Shown here: in pieces, positions 33,685-45,088 of the stretch | Numbering within the stretch: the stretch's first letter is position 1 | Layout of the letters: each line of letters starts with the position of its first letter | Assembly: GCA_001466705.2 (NCBI GenBank) | Contig: LATX02000251.1 | Coordinates: forward strand, 62,001-126,000 | Direction of reading: 5' to 3' | DNA length: 64,000 bases | DNA from: Moniliophthora roreri | Lineage: Eukaryota; Basidiomycota; Agaricomycetes; Agaricales; Marasmiaceae | Notes under the pieces: generated by a model | Database searches by the model: none | What the model was told of the DNA's origin: nothing | The model's input: the letters and a program-made list of their open reading frames with translations, nothing else | Program-made: the position numbers and the translations under genes

Positions 33685-35827
33685 GTTAATTTGTCTAAGA
33701 TAAGACTAGTGGAAAACTACCCAAAAAGATAACCTCCAAAAGTCTAACTCAGTTTGTTGTGCAAGTGTGGATCAACATGATCAGAGTTACTGCACTTAGA
33801 ATGCCAACAAAACTCTTAGCTAGGTTGATGACAGCTTATTGAAGTGTTCAACTTCAAAGTGTTCACCTCCAGAGGAGTATATATGGTTTTAAAATGGTTT
33901 ATATCACAAACACACACACAAAACACAAAGAACACAGTGCACAAAGCACAAACACAAGAGCTACAGTCCTGTACAAAGACTCGATAGCTAATATAGTCTG
34001 ACCCTACAGAGTTCAAGACTTCTTCAAGATAACTACAGCACACAGTGTACTGAAAAAGGTTCTAGACCAATTTCTACAAAGAGTTCAGTGCAGGCACACC
34101 CCTTGCTAATACTCTAAGTGTGTCACAACCTGATATACACACAGGCCACACTCCAAGTGCCCAAGGCTCCTTCTTGGTGCTCAAGATGTTACTCTTATCT
34201 CTTACGATGCAAGTTCGTTATCACATTTCTATCTCTCTGGAGTCACTCAGGACCAATCTCCAGGGCCTGTAGTGAGGAAGCAAAACTGGAATGGCACACA
34301 AATTTATACACCAAACAAACTTGTCATGTATTCACAATCAGAGGGGGCAGAGTTACTTGAGTATGTACAAATATCTAGCTGTCCTTATATACAGTCCAAG
34401 GAATATATCTACAGAGAATTATAAATAATGTCCGATAATTCAGAAAATGACAAATGAGTGACTGAGATACTAAAAGAGGGATTATTTGGATGTCACGGAG
34501 TCTGGCCACTAGGGTATCCAACCATATCCATGTGGGTATCTATGTTTCCAGGTGTTCTAGATTCTATAATTTGTATTTTCTCTTTTCTAAGTTGGGTATC
34601 CATCCTGTCTCTTGACAGCATTTCCCTTTTCTAGTATCCACACATCAGCAGAGGCCTAGATGCCAAAGTTTCCAAGGTCGGAACATGCTGTTATTGTTCC
34701 TATCTCCTTTGACAATGCACACTCGGTCTTATTTAGGATTTCTTGTGCATTAGATATTCTTCATATGTCTCATTGTATCTGTCTGTAGGTAGTGGATGTC
34801 CTTCAGAAGTGATTTCTGTCTTTCCAAGCAGTCTTTGTACCTAGTTTGCTTATCGCATATTGTTTAGCTGCCAGTGAATTCTTTATTAAGAGATCGCCTG
34901 CTTTGACTCTGATCTGTATATTGACTTTGGAGGAGGATTGTTCTATGATCGTTCCTGTTCTAAGTCGTCTTTCTGTTTTGATGTCTCCTCTAAGTACCTC
35001 TGTACTGTTTGACTGCAGCTTGCACTTTGCAGATGTCATAGAAAAGTAAAGTAGAAGTTAAAATCCCATTGATAGCACTTTGAGAGCTTGGTTAACTAGC
35101 CAATGCGTTCATTGGGCCATAGTTAGATTCCCTACAGGTTTCAGGAGTGATCCACTTTGGATCTGATTGTTACGTTTTCCTTACCCTGTTACTATGCTTC
35201 TTATTTGATCGGACACATACACCTTCCTAGTCCCCTTTATCTTCTTATGAATATGCTTCTTACTCCATTGGACTTAGTACACCTTCCCAGCCCCCATTTC
35301 CTTATCAGAATATCTGTCATATCCCAACTTCGTCGGTATTTATTACTTCACTACCATGGTTGTCGGATGTTCACATAATGCAGATTACATGATAAAGTTG
35401 TAACGTATTTAAGCACTCAAGCTAGGACTTCGAGTCCTCAGCTTGACCTAGTTAATATATACTTGTGTCAACACCTCAATTGACGGACCTCTGAACTTTA
35501 GCATCTGCTAAACAAACTCTAACTTGAACTTGGAGCTACTTCGAAGGGATTTACCTTTTGCAAGGTAGTTGAGTTGACATTGCTGCGCAAGTAATGTAAC
35601 ACTGATACTTAGATAGGTTAGAAAGTACAGCTTAGACACCTCTGTATAGCGTATCATATAGCTCTTCATACTTTCTAAGGTACCACAGCTTCTCTAAGGC
35701 AATGACTAGCAGACTGGGCTCACTCTAGTCCTTATTACCTGTTATCTCATGTCATATTAAAGTGTTCCAATTCAGAAATAGTGTAAAATGAATAAAAGTG
35801 GGTCTTTTCTAGGTTCGACATATTAAC
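33685..35827 (-). repeat. Repeat R, copy 3, inverted
   Basis: The copy runs from GTTAATTTGTCTAAG to TTCGACATATTAAC and is nearly identical to copy 1 in the opposite orientation. It contains the same L2 solo LTR at the same site but not the X LTR. An N gap follows at 35832. Confidence 0.75.
35168..35601 (-). mobile_element. Solo LTR (L2 family) in R copy 3
   Basis: The inverted 434-bp equivalent of the LTR at 28626-29059. It begins TGTTACG and ends TGTAACA, with CTGAT (reverse complement ATCAG) at 35163-35167 and 35602-35606. The shared site and duplication show that copies 1 and 3 descend from one LTR-bearing R. Confidence 0.85.
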
Positions 35828-35832
35828 AGGTN

Positions 35833-36550
35833 CCAATCTCTAGCTTTGTCTCACACTACATACAAGGTGTTCTTTTTATGCTATTAATACAAAGGAAATA
35901 CACTCAGAATACTGCTATATATTTGCTTCCAGACAACACTCAGAAAATTCTATTAGTTTCAAGTTGTCATCACATATTGAAAACAGCAAGCATACTCTGG
36001 ATTTTAATTTCCAGAAGAGTCTGTGTTTTTTTATTATTTTATGATAATGAAATTATAGAATTATCCTTTAATTTTCTAATTACAAATATACTAAATTTTC
36101 TGCCTTATAAAATAGTGAGAAAACATTTAGAAAATAAATATAAGATTTTGAATTTTATATCAAAGGAAACATGTTAAATACAAAAGGAAAACTATATGAA
36201 AACTATCTAAAAACTGCTTTAAAATATAGTGTTTTCACATGATTTTCCTACTATTTTCCTAGTGTTTTCCTAGTGTTTTCTCTGACTTTCCCACAATAGA
36301 AAATGTGGAATTTTTATCTTATCTTATCAGCATTTTCTGAGCATTTTCAACCAGAGAAAATTTAATGTTTTCTCAGTATGGAAATTATTCTAATATATTG
36401 TATTATCTATTAATTCTCAGAATTTGAAAATTCCATATCTTTTGCTGCTGAAAATTTAGTATTCTCCAGGCATATTCTTGTTGAGAGGACACAATTGAAA
36501 TTTAGAATTTATATATAGTTTTATAAAAATTCTCTTTGCAAGAAGATTAA
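35833..36550. other. AT-rich hAT interior
   Basis: A strongly AT-rich stretch with repeated TAGTGTTTTC and GAAAAC-type words at 36225-36400. A 99-codon frame at 35878 is AT-bias noise. No gene is supported. Confidence 0.4.
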
Positions 36551-36559
36551 GTGTTTTCT

Positions 36560-36780
36560 CAATCAGAAAACCATGTTAAAAGAACACCTCATATGGGATC
36601 GACCTGGACATGTATTTGGAGTTACTGCTTTAGGCTGTTGAGAGAGTGTCCTCTGGTGGTCGTGACACTATTTCTCTTTGGAGAGCGAGTCTCAACCCAG
36701 AGACTATCCGAATTCTCATGTTGGTTAAGAAGTGTCTTTATCTGACTTGTGCCCAATGGGATCGCAAGCTTTGTAGTGAA
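36560..36780 (+). pseudogene. hAT transposase C-terminal (dimerisation) fragment
   Basis: One frame reads AVERVSSGGRDTISLWRASL followed by NPETIRILMLVKKCLYL. This matches the conserved end of hAT transposases, where a VERxFSxGR motif precedes a leucine-rich helix. A TAG lies just upstream, and no DDE catalytic part is visible. It lies on the plus strand about 230 bp from the right terminus of the hAT element, as expected. Confidence 0.7.
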
Positions 36781-37003
36781 TTTCTTGTACTAATACCTAT
36801 ATTCCATGTATATCTTTACTCCAGATTGTTGGTTCTTCAAACATATGTCTTTTTAAACCCCTGTATTCCATATGATGGCCTGTCCCATAACTGTGAGCCT
36901 TCTCAATAAAGGGTTTACACAGCTGTATGAATACGTCCATACCCCGTCAAGACCTGTCAAGATATACAGGCATACCCGTTATACAGTATGTCTGACAGCT
37001 CTA

Positions 37004-37720
37004 GATTGAAATTGTTGACATGATTAATGGCACTCCTATCTTTATAGTTCTGGAACTTCAGGCATGCCTCAGAGAAGTTTAAACAGATAACGTGACTCAA
37101 ATTTATGTGTCTTCTGTGTCAGAGTCTTCAAATCACTGACGAGAAGTACCACTGGCAAATGTTTTGGAGTTACTTGAGTGACATAGAGAAAGAAGGGTAG
37201 TAAAGCCTCCTGCTGAGCCACCTTGAATGATGACACATTGAAGATTGATTGCACTGCACTGAGACATGGCTTTGACAGCACATATCCATGTCTACAATAC
37301 TCCATTTGCCATTTAACCTGTTGTTGTACTTGCATCCATAACTGAAAGACCCTCCATAGTTGATGTCCAACCTAAACATCAACCAGTGTTGAGAATGCCA
37401 AGTCAAAAGGAAGGAACAAACCAAGCAAATCCTCTTGAAGTGTAATATTGAATTGTCCAGTTGAGACTTTGATATGCCAAACCTGTTGGTCCATTATATA
37501 CACTGACTATGGATGTCAATTTCTTGTCCCCCAGACCCCCATCATAATCCTGGTTATGCAGAGGGTAATACACATAGGTTGTGGGATGCCTTGAGGAATG
37601 GACACAATTGACACATCAAATTTATTAGAGATAGAGTTTGACTTCTCTCTTGCTTCATTCCCACTTTCTTGAACCTTAGTCAAGCATAAACTGTGATCTA
37701 TAATATGTACACTGCTACAT
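37004..37720 (-). pseudogene. 5'/middle part of the S9 prolyl-oligopeptidase-family pseudogene
   Basis: On the minus strand the sequence reads, across frameshifts, IPQGIPQPM, NGPTGLAYQSLNWTIQYYTS, the LDINYGGSFSYG segment, RLNGKWSIVD, then QGGSAGGFTTL with the catalytic Ser codon at 37216-37214. It ends SDLKTLTQKTHKFESRYL and INHVNNFN at the hAT edge. This order is that of acylaminoacyl/dipeptidyl S9 serine peptidases. The N-terminal propeller is missing. The remaining Asp/His part lies at 28095-28359. Confidence 0.82.
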
Positions 37721-37781
37721 TCCAGCGCTTCTATTCAGTGACACATGAATTAGTGTCATATACAAAAATAAATGCTTGGTC

Positions 37782-38530
37782 TTAGGCTAGAGATATCTTG
37801 ACTGGCAATTGAATGCCCAACTCCTCCTTACCTACTTCCAGTGGGTTGAGACTAGACATGACTTTAGTATGAACCTCAGCATACATGTCCTCAAGCTTGA
37901 AGTAGTAAATTAACATAGCAACCATGGCCTTCATTTGGAAGAGAGCTATGAAGAAGTTTTTCAGAATAAGTTTTTCAGAATAAGTACTCAAGATATGAGA
38001 TTGCAGAGGTGTACCTGATTGCCAGCCTACACATGTGTGAGGACCATTGCTGAAGGACAGGATGTTAGAGAAGCCACTGAGTAAATTCTCCTTTGCTGGT
38101 AAAGGTTCCATCCAATGGCTGGGGCAGAAGTCAGAGCCATCTCCCCAAACACTGTTGAGCCTATTCACAGAAAGAAGAGGTATAACAATTTTCTGATGTG
38201 ATCATATAACATGGTGGAACTTTGTCACAGACTAAACAACCCACCTGTCTGGCAGTGATGACAACTTCTGAGCACTGCACACCTTTAGAGTCAACATAAG
38301 AGTGCTTGAGGGGGATGATGTTGTTGTGGCATGCTTCATGTTCCATGTAGGAGATGGCCAGGTGCATACAGAGTCTGAAAGAAATGAGTACAATTCCTGT
38401 TCTGCAAAGGAATTGTACATATATTTCTCTCACTACTGCATCCAAAAGTGGCATTTTAGATATAATCTGGTTGTAAATGGGTTGGGCAGGGAATGAACGG
38501 ACTTCTTTTCAGAGTTGTTCCTGGATCTCA
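37782..38530 (-). pseudogene. Cytochrome P450 remnant
   Basis: Minus strand. A K-helix-like segment (MPLLDAVVRE) is followed by an intron and LYAPGHLLHG. Then come NNIIPLKHSYVDSKG, the WGDGSDFCPSHWM meander, and the heme signature FSNGPHTCVGW carrying the axial Cys. The tail ends LGIQLPVKISLA. The region from the I-helix to the N-terminus is absent: the fragment stops at 38531, where the X-family LTR begins. Frameshifts and stops are present. It lies directly upstream of, and co-oriented with, the S9 peptidase remnant. Confidence 0.75.
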
Positions 38531-38531
38531 G

Positions 38532-40577
38532 TGAAGATGCTCAAAAACCTATGCCTCTACTATGAAAACATGAGGCCTGTGGTGCCAAAATACCCCCAAA
38601 AAAGGTATATATATAAGTTCTTGATTCTCAGTTTTCATTTTGCAAGTTGGTTCAGCATGGTTCACTGTTACCACAACATCAAGAATAATTCTCAATGTCT
38701 TGCTCAGTAGTTCGGGGATGATTGCCTTCAAAACAACCATTTTGTATAATATTTATTGGTTTTGTGGTTTTATTAATCACTTCAAAAGCAAAACTAGTAT
38801 ATAGGGTTCAACCAGAAACTGCCCAAAGAATAAACTTCTTCTAAGCGAGAACAAAGGTACCTCTTGTACCTGAATATAGCCCTCTTAGCTATATTCTGCA
38901 ACAATTCTCAAGAGGACAAATCTTCTAGACACTGCTAGCCTGAAACCCTCTCTGATTCATGTTAAAACACTAGACTATACTGATGTACATCAGCTACCCT
39001 CTTAACAGACTGATACAATGTTCTTCTTATCAGAAAACACACCTCTTGCATTAAAAACTAAGCTCTTCCTAGCTTTTATTTAGATCTCTGGTTTGGAATA
39101 CAATCTCAGGTCTCAACTAGCCTGTGCCTCTTGCACAACTAAATAAGCTAGAGCCTGAAGTGGTTGAAAAATACTGATTGCTGGTAGCTCTTCTACCTGA
39201 ACAACAATGTCATACACTCTAGTAATTGGTGGGCAGTATCTCACCTGCTTCCTACCTACAAAACATGTCCCCTTATATACCCTACAACATAAATAATCTA
39301 ATATATCTGTCACACATAAACATAAAACTGAGTCAGGTGCTAAATATTATATAACCTGAGCTGTGTTTGGTAACTTTTCTGTCACAGTGTCTGATTGTAG
39401 TCAGGCTTTGTAGCCATAAACTCTTTTTATTCTTTTTCTATGATGATTGTGCAGTCTTCTGACACTAATCATTTGCAATTTTCTCTGTCAAACAGCTCTC
39501 CTTCTGATTCTGTTTGAAAATATTATGCTTCCATGCCACTCTGCACAGTTCCTTCCTTCTCCATCTACTGTCATCTGCTCTGTGGACATGTAATATGCCT
39601 CCACTTTCTCATCTAAAGTGTACATGTAAGCTCAGCCATGCTGGTTTCTGGTCATATAGCTTTGTCTTCTGTTTTTCTGTAATACAGGCACCTTTCTGGT
39701 AACTGATCGTCTATTTCATTCATCTAATTTGATATTGGTATCTTGAGTATCCCCTGCCAATAATTTGTCATTCTCTGTTTCATATCTGTTTCTCAGTAAT
39801 ATTCTCATTGATGTATCATCAAAGGCTTTTATTCTTCCTTCAAGTCAGGTATGGATTGAAAATATTGTTAAAAAGTGAAATATTCCCTTTAGTATGCTTT
39901 CAATAGAGAGGTATGATGTGGTATGGTTCCCTACAGGTTTTGGGATGCTCCTCTGTGTTCAGATTCACTGTTTATTTTCATACTAGCAGCAGTCAGATAC
40001 CCTTGTATAGCCTACCATCAACCATTACTCTGGTAATATTTTGTATTCTTCTCTACTACTTGCTTTGACTAGCTGCTCAGGGCTCACACTAGTCCTCAAT
40101 TCCCTTGTTTATGTCATTTTCNTATTGGTATCTTGAGTATCCCCTGCCGATAATTTGTCATTCTCTGTTTTATATCTGTTTCTCAGTAATATTCTTGTTG
40201 ATGTAACATCAAAGGCTTTTATTCTTCCTTCAAGTTGGGTATAGTTTGAAAATATTGTTAAAAAGTGAAAATATTCCCTTTGGTATGCTTTCAATAGAGA
40301 GGTGTAATGTGGTGTGGTTCCCTACAGTTTTCGGAATGCTTCTCTGTGTTCAGATTCACTATTTATTTTCATACTAGCAGTAGTTGGGTACCCTTGTATG
40401 GCCTACTGTCAACCATTACTCTGCTAATATTTTGTATCCTTCTCTACTACTCACTTTGACTAGCTGCTCAGGGCTTACACTAGTCCTCAATTCCCTTGTA
40501 TATGTCATTTTCAACCATAAAAGTGCAAAATATTCTCTATTTGTGTGCAAAATAAAAGGTAAAAGTTATGCATATCA
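38532..40577 (-). mobile_element. 3' LTR (X family) of a minus-strand gypsy-type element
   Basis: The LTR begins TGAAGATGC (minus-strand end) and finishes TATGCATATCA. On the minus strand a polypurine tract, GTTGGGGGGAGA, abuts its start, preceded by GGGGACAATCC. This is the classic boundary between the internal region and the 3' LTR. An N gap at 40122 is followed by a second reading of the sequence at 39731 onward, so about 400 bp are represented twice. Homologous to the solo LTR at 30327-31998. Confidence 0.7.
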
Positions 40578-40890
40578 TCTCCCCCCAACTAAAGAAAAGG
40601 ATTGTCCCCAGTCCATTAATATTATGGGTGAAACATGGGATTCTCTTAATACCGCATCTCCTGATATGAAATAACCACCCTCATGTAGGTCTTTTCAAGC
40701 TCTTTCAAATGATACTAAAATCTCTCTCTGGTATATCTTTATTTTATCTTCATCTTTCTGCATCAATTTCTCTTGCCTTTTTTGTAACATTGGATGATCT
40801 CTGTAGCTATGTGTTTGAAGTCTGCTTCCAATAATTGATGTTAGGACATTCTTCCATTACCATCAGGCTTCTCATAGCCTAATTTGGTAA
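40578..40890 (-). mobile_element. 3' internal end of the X-family gypsy element
   Basis: The minus strand next to the polypurine tract reads degraded Lys/Glu-rich sequence (YQREILVSFERA, HEGGYFISGDAVLRESHVSP), as expected for the end of a gypsy polyprotein. No catalytic domain remains before the sequence changes at about 40890. Confidence 0.45.
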
Positions 40891-40984
40891 GGTCATTTTC
40901 TTCTATATTCTTCTCATTCTATTCACTTAAATATTTTAGATTGATCCTTGACAAATATTTAAGCAGAGTCTGTTTCAAACTTAG

Positions 40985-41030
40985 ATTATCCTCTTCCTTT
41001 CTTCCTTTCTTCCTTTCTTCCTTTACTCTT
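40985..41030 (+). repeat. CTTC/TTCC microsatellite
   Basis: A short tandem of TTCC units just upstream of the MTHKVKSK start codon. Confidence 0.8.
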
Positions 41031-41037
41031 ACTCGAC

Positions 41038-43422
41038 ATGACTCACAAAGTCAAGAGCAAGCCTGCTACTGCTGTTGCATCTTCCTTGAAGTCAAAGGAT
41101 GTCTCCCTTCCTCAACTATCCACTGTCAATGTCGCCACTCTCAGCATTCTCCACCTTCACTGCACAATGCTATTTGATACTTGTCATAACATCTGGAAAC
41201 ACCTCAAAGGGCAGTCTTCTCTTTTCACCGACATGTCTGCTTTAGTAAATTATGCCTTCCCAGCTATGAAAATTCCCCTGGTATGTCCCCTTCATGTTTT
41301 CTTTTTACTATTCTTTCTCTAATTATTATTACTTTCTAAGGCCCTGCTTGATGAGTACTGTGGAAGGTTCCAGTTCCCCCATACCTTCATGTGTCTGCTC
41401 ATGCTGGCCCTTCAACTTCTTAAATGCCTTGAATCTCGTTTTTCCATTACTATCCCTGACGACCTCTACAGTGCTTTCTCTTCTAAATCTTGATTTTGTT
41501 TCTGGAAGCATTTGTTGGGGCTCAAGGTATATTCTGTTTTCCACTTGCTCTTTTCTTTATTAATATTATTATTTTCCAGCCACTCAACTCTTCAGCAAGT
41601 TTCCCTTCAAAAGAGGATATATTGGCTGAATATGATCCTGACCAAAACATCCCCAACATTGACGACAATATCAAAATCTCAGACCATGAAGACTCAGACA
41701 GTAGTGAGGATGATGCCTTGGGTGACAAAGACATGGTTGAAATAAAGCCTTCCAAACATCCTGCTCATATTATCAAGCCTCCTGCTCATGCTACTCCCAT
41801 CGTTGAAGTAGTACATGTTCTCATTTCATCAATATCCTTATGTTATCCTTATGTTTTTCTTCTCATAGACAGCTTGCCCTAGTACTTCTGGTAAAACCAA
41901 GCAAAAGGTAAGTTTCAATATCCTTGTGGAGCTGTACTCATGCTTAATATTTATTATTCCATAGCCTCGACCAGTTGCCTCTTCAGCTACTCAAGTGTCC
42001 ATCAAGACTGAACTGTCTTCATCTAAGTGTAAGGTTCCCGATACCTCACAGTCTCAGGGTTGTCTTAATACTTTCTTTTCCTAAATCTCTTTCTCATCCA
42101 CCTTTACTATAGCCTCCTGCTGGCAAATGATCTCAAACTGCTAACAAGGCTGCAGATAAGGTATTCTTCTCTTTAATATTATATCCTCCATTTCATTAAT
42201 ATTATTCTTTCCTCTTAGAGTTCTGACTCTAAAGGTAAGAAATGTGCCATCGACCCTCCTTCTGATGAAGAGGAGAAAGACATAAGTCTCCTTTTCTATA
42301 ATATTATCCTTCTCTAATTATCTCTCTTATTTCTAGGGAGCTGGTGATATGGATATCAATGAACTTGATCCTTCACAACCATCTGCTGTTAAATCTATCC
42401 AAGACCTTGATCTGGAAGAGATCATCAGTAGAGTGGGTCAAGGTCACCCTGCCAAGGAAAACACTTTGAATGTCCTCTGCCTTCTCCAAGCTCTTGGCCA
42501 AACTAAGGCTGTGGAGGTACTCTGAGGTAAGTTTTGTTTACTCACTATCTACCCCTATGTTCTCTAATTCTTTACTCTTTAGCTCACTCTGGATTGCTAA
42601 ACCTTGGCCTCAGCAACACTTTCTGGCCTGTATACAAGATTGTATCCACTCTGACCACTTATCCTGGGGTAATACTCTTACTTGTTCTTCTCATATTTGC
42701 TATCTCTCTAAATATTCTCTCTTTATAGGCTGAAGCCAACATTAACAATGAACTCTTGTGCACTCAATGCAATGCTGCAAATGCTTGTTGCAAATCCAGA
42801 TCAGGAACATCTACCCACTGTCAATGATGCACTCGCCTTCAATTGTAATGCTCGTTTGGGATGTACTTCTTTAATGCCTTTACCATCAACAACCAGCACT
42901 TTGTTCAATCACTGAGTAGTCTCACAGGTAATATTATTCTCTCTTTCTCATTTATTCTCATTCTAATCTTAATCTCTTTCAGGTCTTGCTTTCCAGATGT
43001 CTGCCATCTTCAATCTAATGGTTTCATCTTTCTGCATTTGACAACAGATCTCTCTTCTCCATGCTCAAGAGGAATCTGTTAAAAGTTCTCTTTGCCATCA
43101 TTGAAAGCTCCTTCGAGCAAGCTGTGCTGACCCTCGTGTCATCTTGAAATACCTGTTCTGGCATGATCCCAACTTCACTCCTTCAGAGGAACAACTCAAC
43201 ATCCTCTGTATTTCTCTGGGTTGGATCACTAGGGACATGGGTGTGCCTGACAGCTACAAATTCAAAGTTGTCTGTCCTGTGGATCTGTTCTTTGCCTCTC
43301 TTAGCAACATATGGGTTATTTTAAAGGGTACCAACTTTGACATCACTAGTCTAAAGTCTGGCTCATACATGATCATCATCAACAAGGTTGTCATGGTTGA
43401 TGGGTCCTGTGATGGAGCATAG
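41038..43422 (+). pseudogene. Decayed multi-exon gene with a paired Cys motif
   Basis: From ATG at 41038 (MTHKVKSKPATAVASSLKSK) short frames alternate with AT-rich introns bounded by GT and TATTATT..AG, giving at least ten exons. The middle is acidic and Ser-rich (SDHEDSDSSEDDALGDKD; DLDLEEIISRVGQG). A CxxCxxxxxCC..HCxxC pattern at about 42755-42850 resembles the double-Cys region of repetitive mushroom proteins. The last exon (43144-43422) reads MKYLFWHDPNFTPSEEQLNI and ends CDGA. Several exons contain TGA or TAG. I recognise no catalytic domain. A dispersed repeat-associated gene is likely. Confidence 0.4.
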
Positions 43423-44590
43423 CTTTTTCCTTTCATTCTCTTCTAAGTCCAGTTATCTTATCTTTTATCTCTCATCTATTTATCCAATTACTTACCATAT
43501 TTATACTACCACAGCCACCCTTCTATAGAACATTCCATTCCACCTGGGTTTCCTTCTGGATCATTCTTCCATTTCCATCAGTTATTCTCGCTGAGACTGA
43601 CTCCTTGTATTTATACTGGACCTTTTGTAGCCTAGTTCCCCATCTTGACCTCTTGTACATATTTCAGTAGCTTAACTAACTTGGTCATTTGGGCTAGGCA
43701 TTGACTTCGTGTCTGTTGAGTTCAATGTTGTATCGACCTAGAGTCTATGCTGGATCACCCCCTTTCTTTATCCTTTTCCTGGCTTGAGTGCAGAGGGTTC
43801 TACCCACTGTGACGAGAGTCATTGTGGCACCACAGGTCCGAAGCTTCATGTTTTGAAGGTCACACTGTTGAGAATGAAGCTGGTCTGTCAAATTCCATAA
43901 GTCTCTTATCTCTTGTTCAATATTCTTTCTATTAATATTTTATCGTTCTCATAGACTGCTAATGCTGGGCCTTCCTCTGCTACTCCTCATGCAGCTAGTC
44001 CTACAAATACTGTTGACTTGACTAACAAGGCCAGTGCTGTGGTAGCTGGCAACACCAATCTCTCAGTATATTTCTTCTTCTTAATATTATTCCACTCTCT
44101 TGCTAACCAGCCTCCTCCTAGTAAGCTGGCAGATGTGCCACAACTCATGTCTTTGCTGACACTGTTGTCTGCTTCAGATAGTATTGCATTCTTCAGTCTC
44201 CCACATCTCTTGACTGCTCCTGAGTCAGATGACAAGGATGAGGTACTGTATACCCTTCCAACATAGGACTTTATCGTGTTGCTCTCTTGGTTGGCACTGG
44301 GTCAGGCTCTTGTATCACTCTTGGACACAATATTTTCGCCTATTACTACTCATCTACTCTATCTTGCTGCAAGAATATTTAAAGTACATTCATCTTAAGC
44401 ACTTGGTTATTTTCTGTTTTAATTGGACTTTCACTTCAGTAGCTATAGTTTCCTTACTATTTGCTTACTGAAATAAATCAACTTGTCTCATATTCATATC
44501 CTCAACTAATGTGTGAAAATATTATAAGCCCTAATTGTCTTTGGACTTAAACATTTCTTGAGTCAAGCATGTCTGTATATCACTATCATA
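43423..44590. other. Non-coding or degraded sequence after the Cys-motif gene
   Basis: An 82-codon frame at 44018-44266 is interrupted by AT-rich intron-like stretches and could be a further decayed exon of the preceding gene. No other feature is seen before the LTR at 44591. Confidence 0.3.
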
Positions 44591-45088
44591 TGTTACGTTA
44601 CTTGCACAGCAATGACAACTACTTCAACACCACTATGATGTTGTGATGCGAAATAAGGTTCAAGTTCGAGAGTTGAGTTCACTAGCTAATGCTAGGTTCA
44701 GAGTTTGATCATTGGCTTTTAAGACACAAGTTAATTAACCAGGTCAAGCTGGAGAGCTGTGACCCAGTTCGTATCTACCTTTATACATCCTTTGTATCTA
44801 TGTGTTTATAGCTAATAGAACATCTTGGAACATGATGGAATAAAGGTGACTAACTCATGGGATACAAGAGAAAGCAATATAAAGAACTATGAAGTCATAA
44901 CAGCGTCATAATGATGCTATGAAAGAAACAGATAGAAGGTTATGGAAAATAGATAAGATAATGGAAAGGGAATTGGGAAGGTGGACATGTCTGTAGGTAA
45001 AAGGGAAGCATAGGAAAGTGTACGATTGTAGCAGTGGTTAATAAGAGAAAAAGAAAAATGTCAGTGTTTGAAGTGTACGATTGTAACA
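44591..45088 (-). mobile_element. L2-family LTR with adjacent polypurine tract
   Basis: The 498 bp begin TGTTACGTTACTTGC and end TTGTAACA, like the solo LTRs at 28626 and 35168. On the minus strand the run ATAATAAGGGGGTAA directly abuts it, which fits a polypurine tract upstream of a 3' LTR. It therefore belongs to a minus-strand retrotransposon extending to the right. Confidence 0.7.

Larger units (their letters stand above)
28360..37003 (+). mobile_element. hAT DNA transposon, nested with younger elements
   Basis: Imperfect terminal inverted repeats (TAGGGCTGGCA at 28360, TAGAGCTGTCA reading inward from 37003) and a perfect 8-bp duplication (GATTGAAA) bound an 8,644-bp insertion in an S9 peptidase pseudogene. 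Near the right end, at about 36600-36760, is a hAT dimerisation-domain fragment (VERVSSGGRDTISL, RASLNPETIRILMLVKK). Most of the interior consists of later insertions: repeat R copies and solo LTRs. Two N gaps (32255, 35832) lie inside, so the true length is uncertain, but both ends and their duplications are intact. Confidence 0.85.

Noticed and set aside
33062..34043. Matching 75-codon frames in both orientations (MCCSYLEEVLNSVGSDYISY)
   Set aside because: They are the same stretch of repeat R in its two arms. The Cys/Val run comes from a GT-rich simple sequence, and the frame has no start context or homology.
37500..38500. A linked P450-peptidase biosynthetic cluster
   Set aside because: Both genes are broken remnants and no other biosynthetic gene is near.
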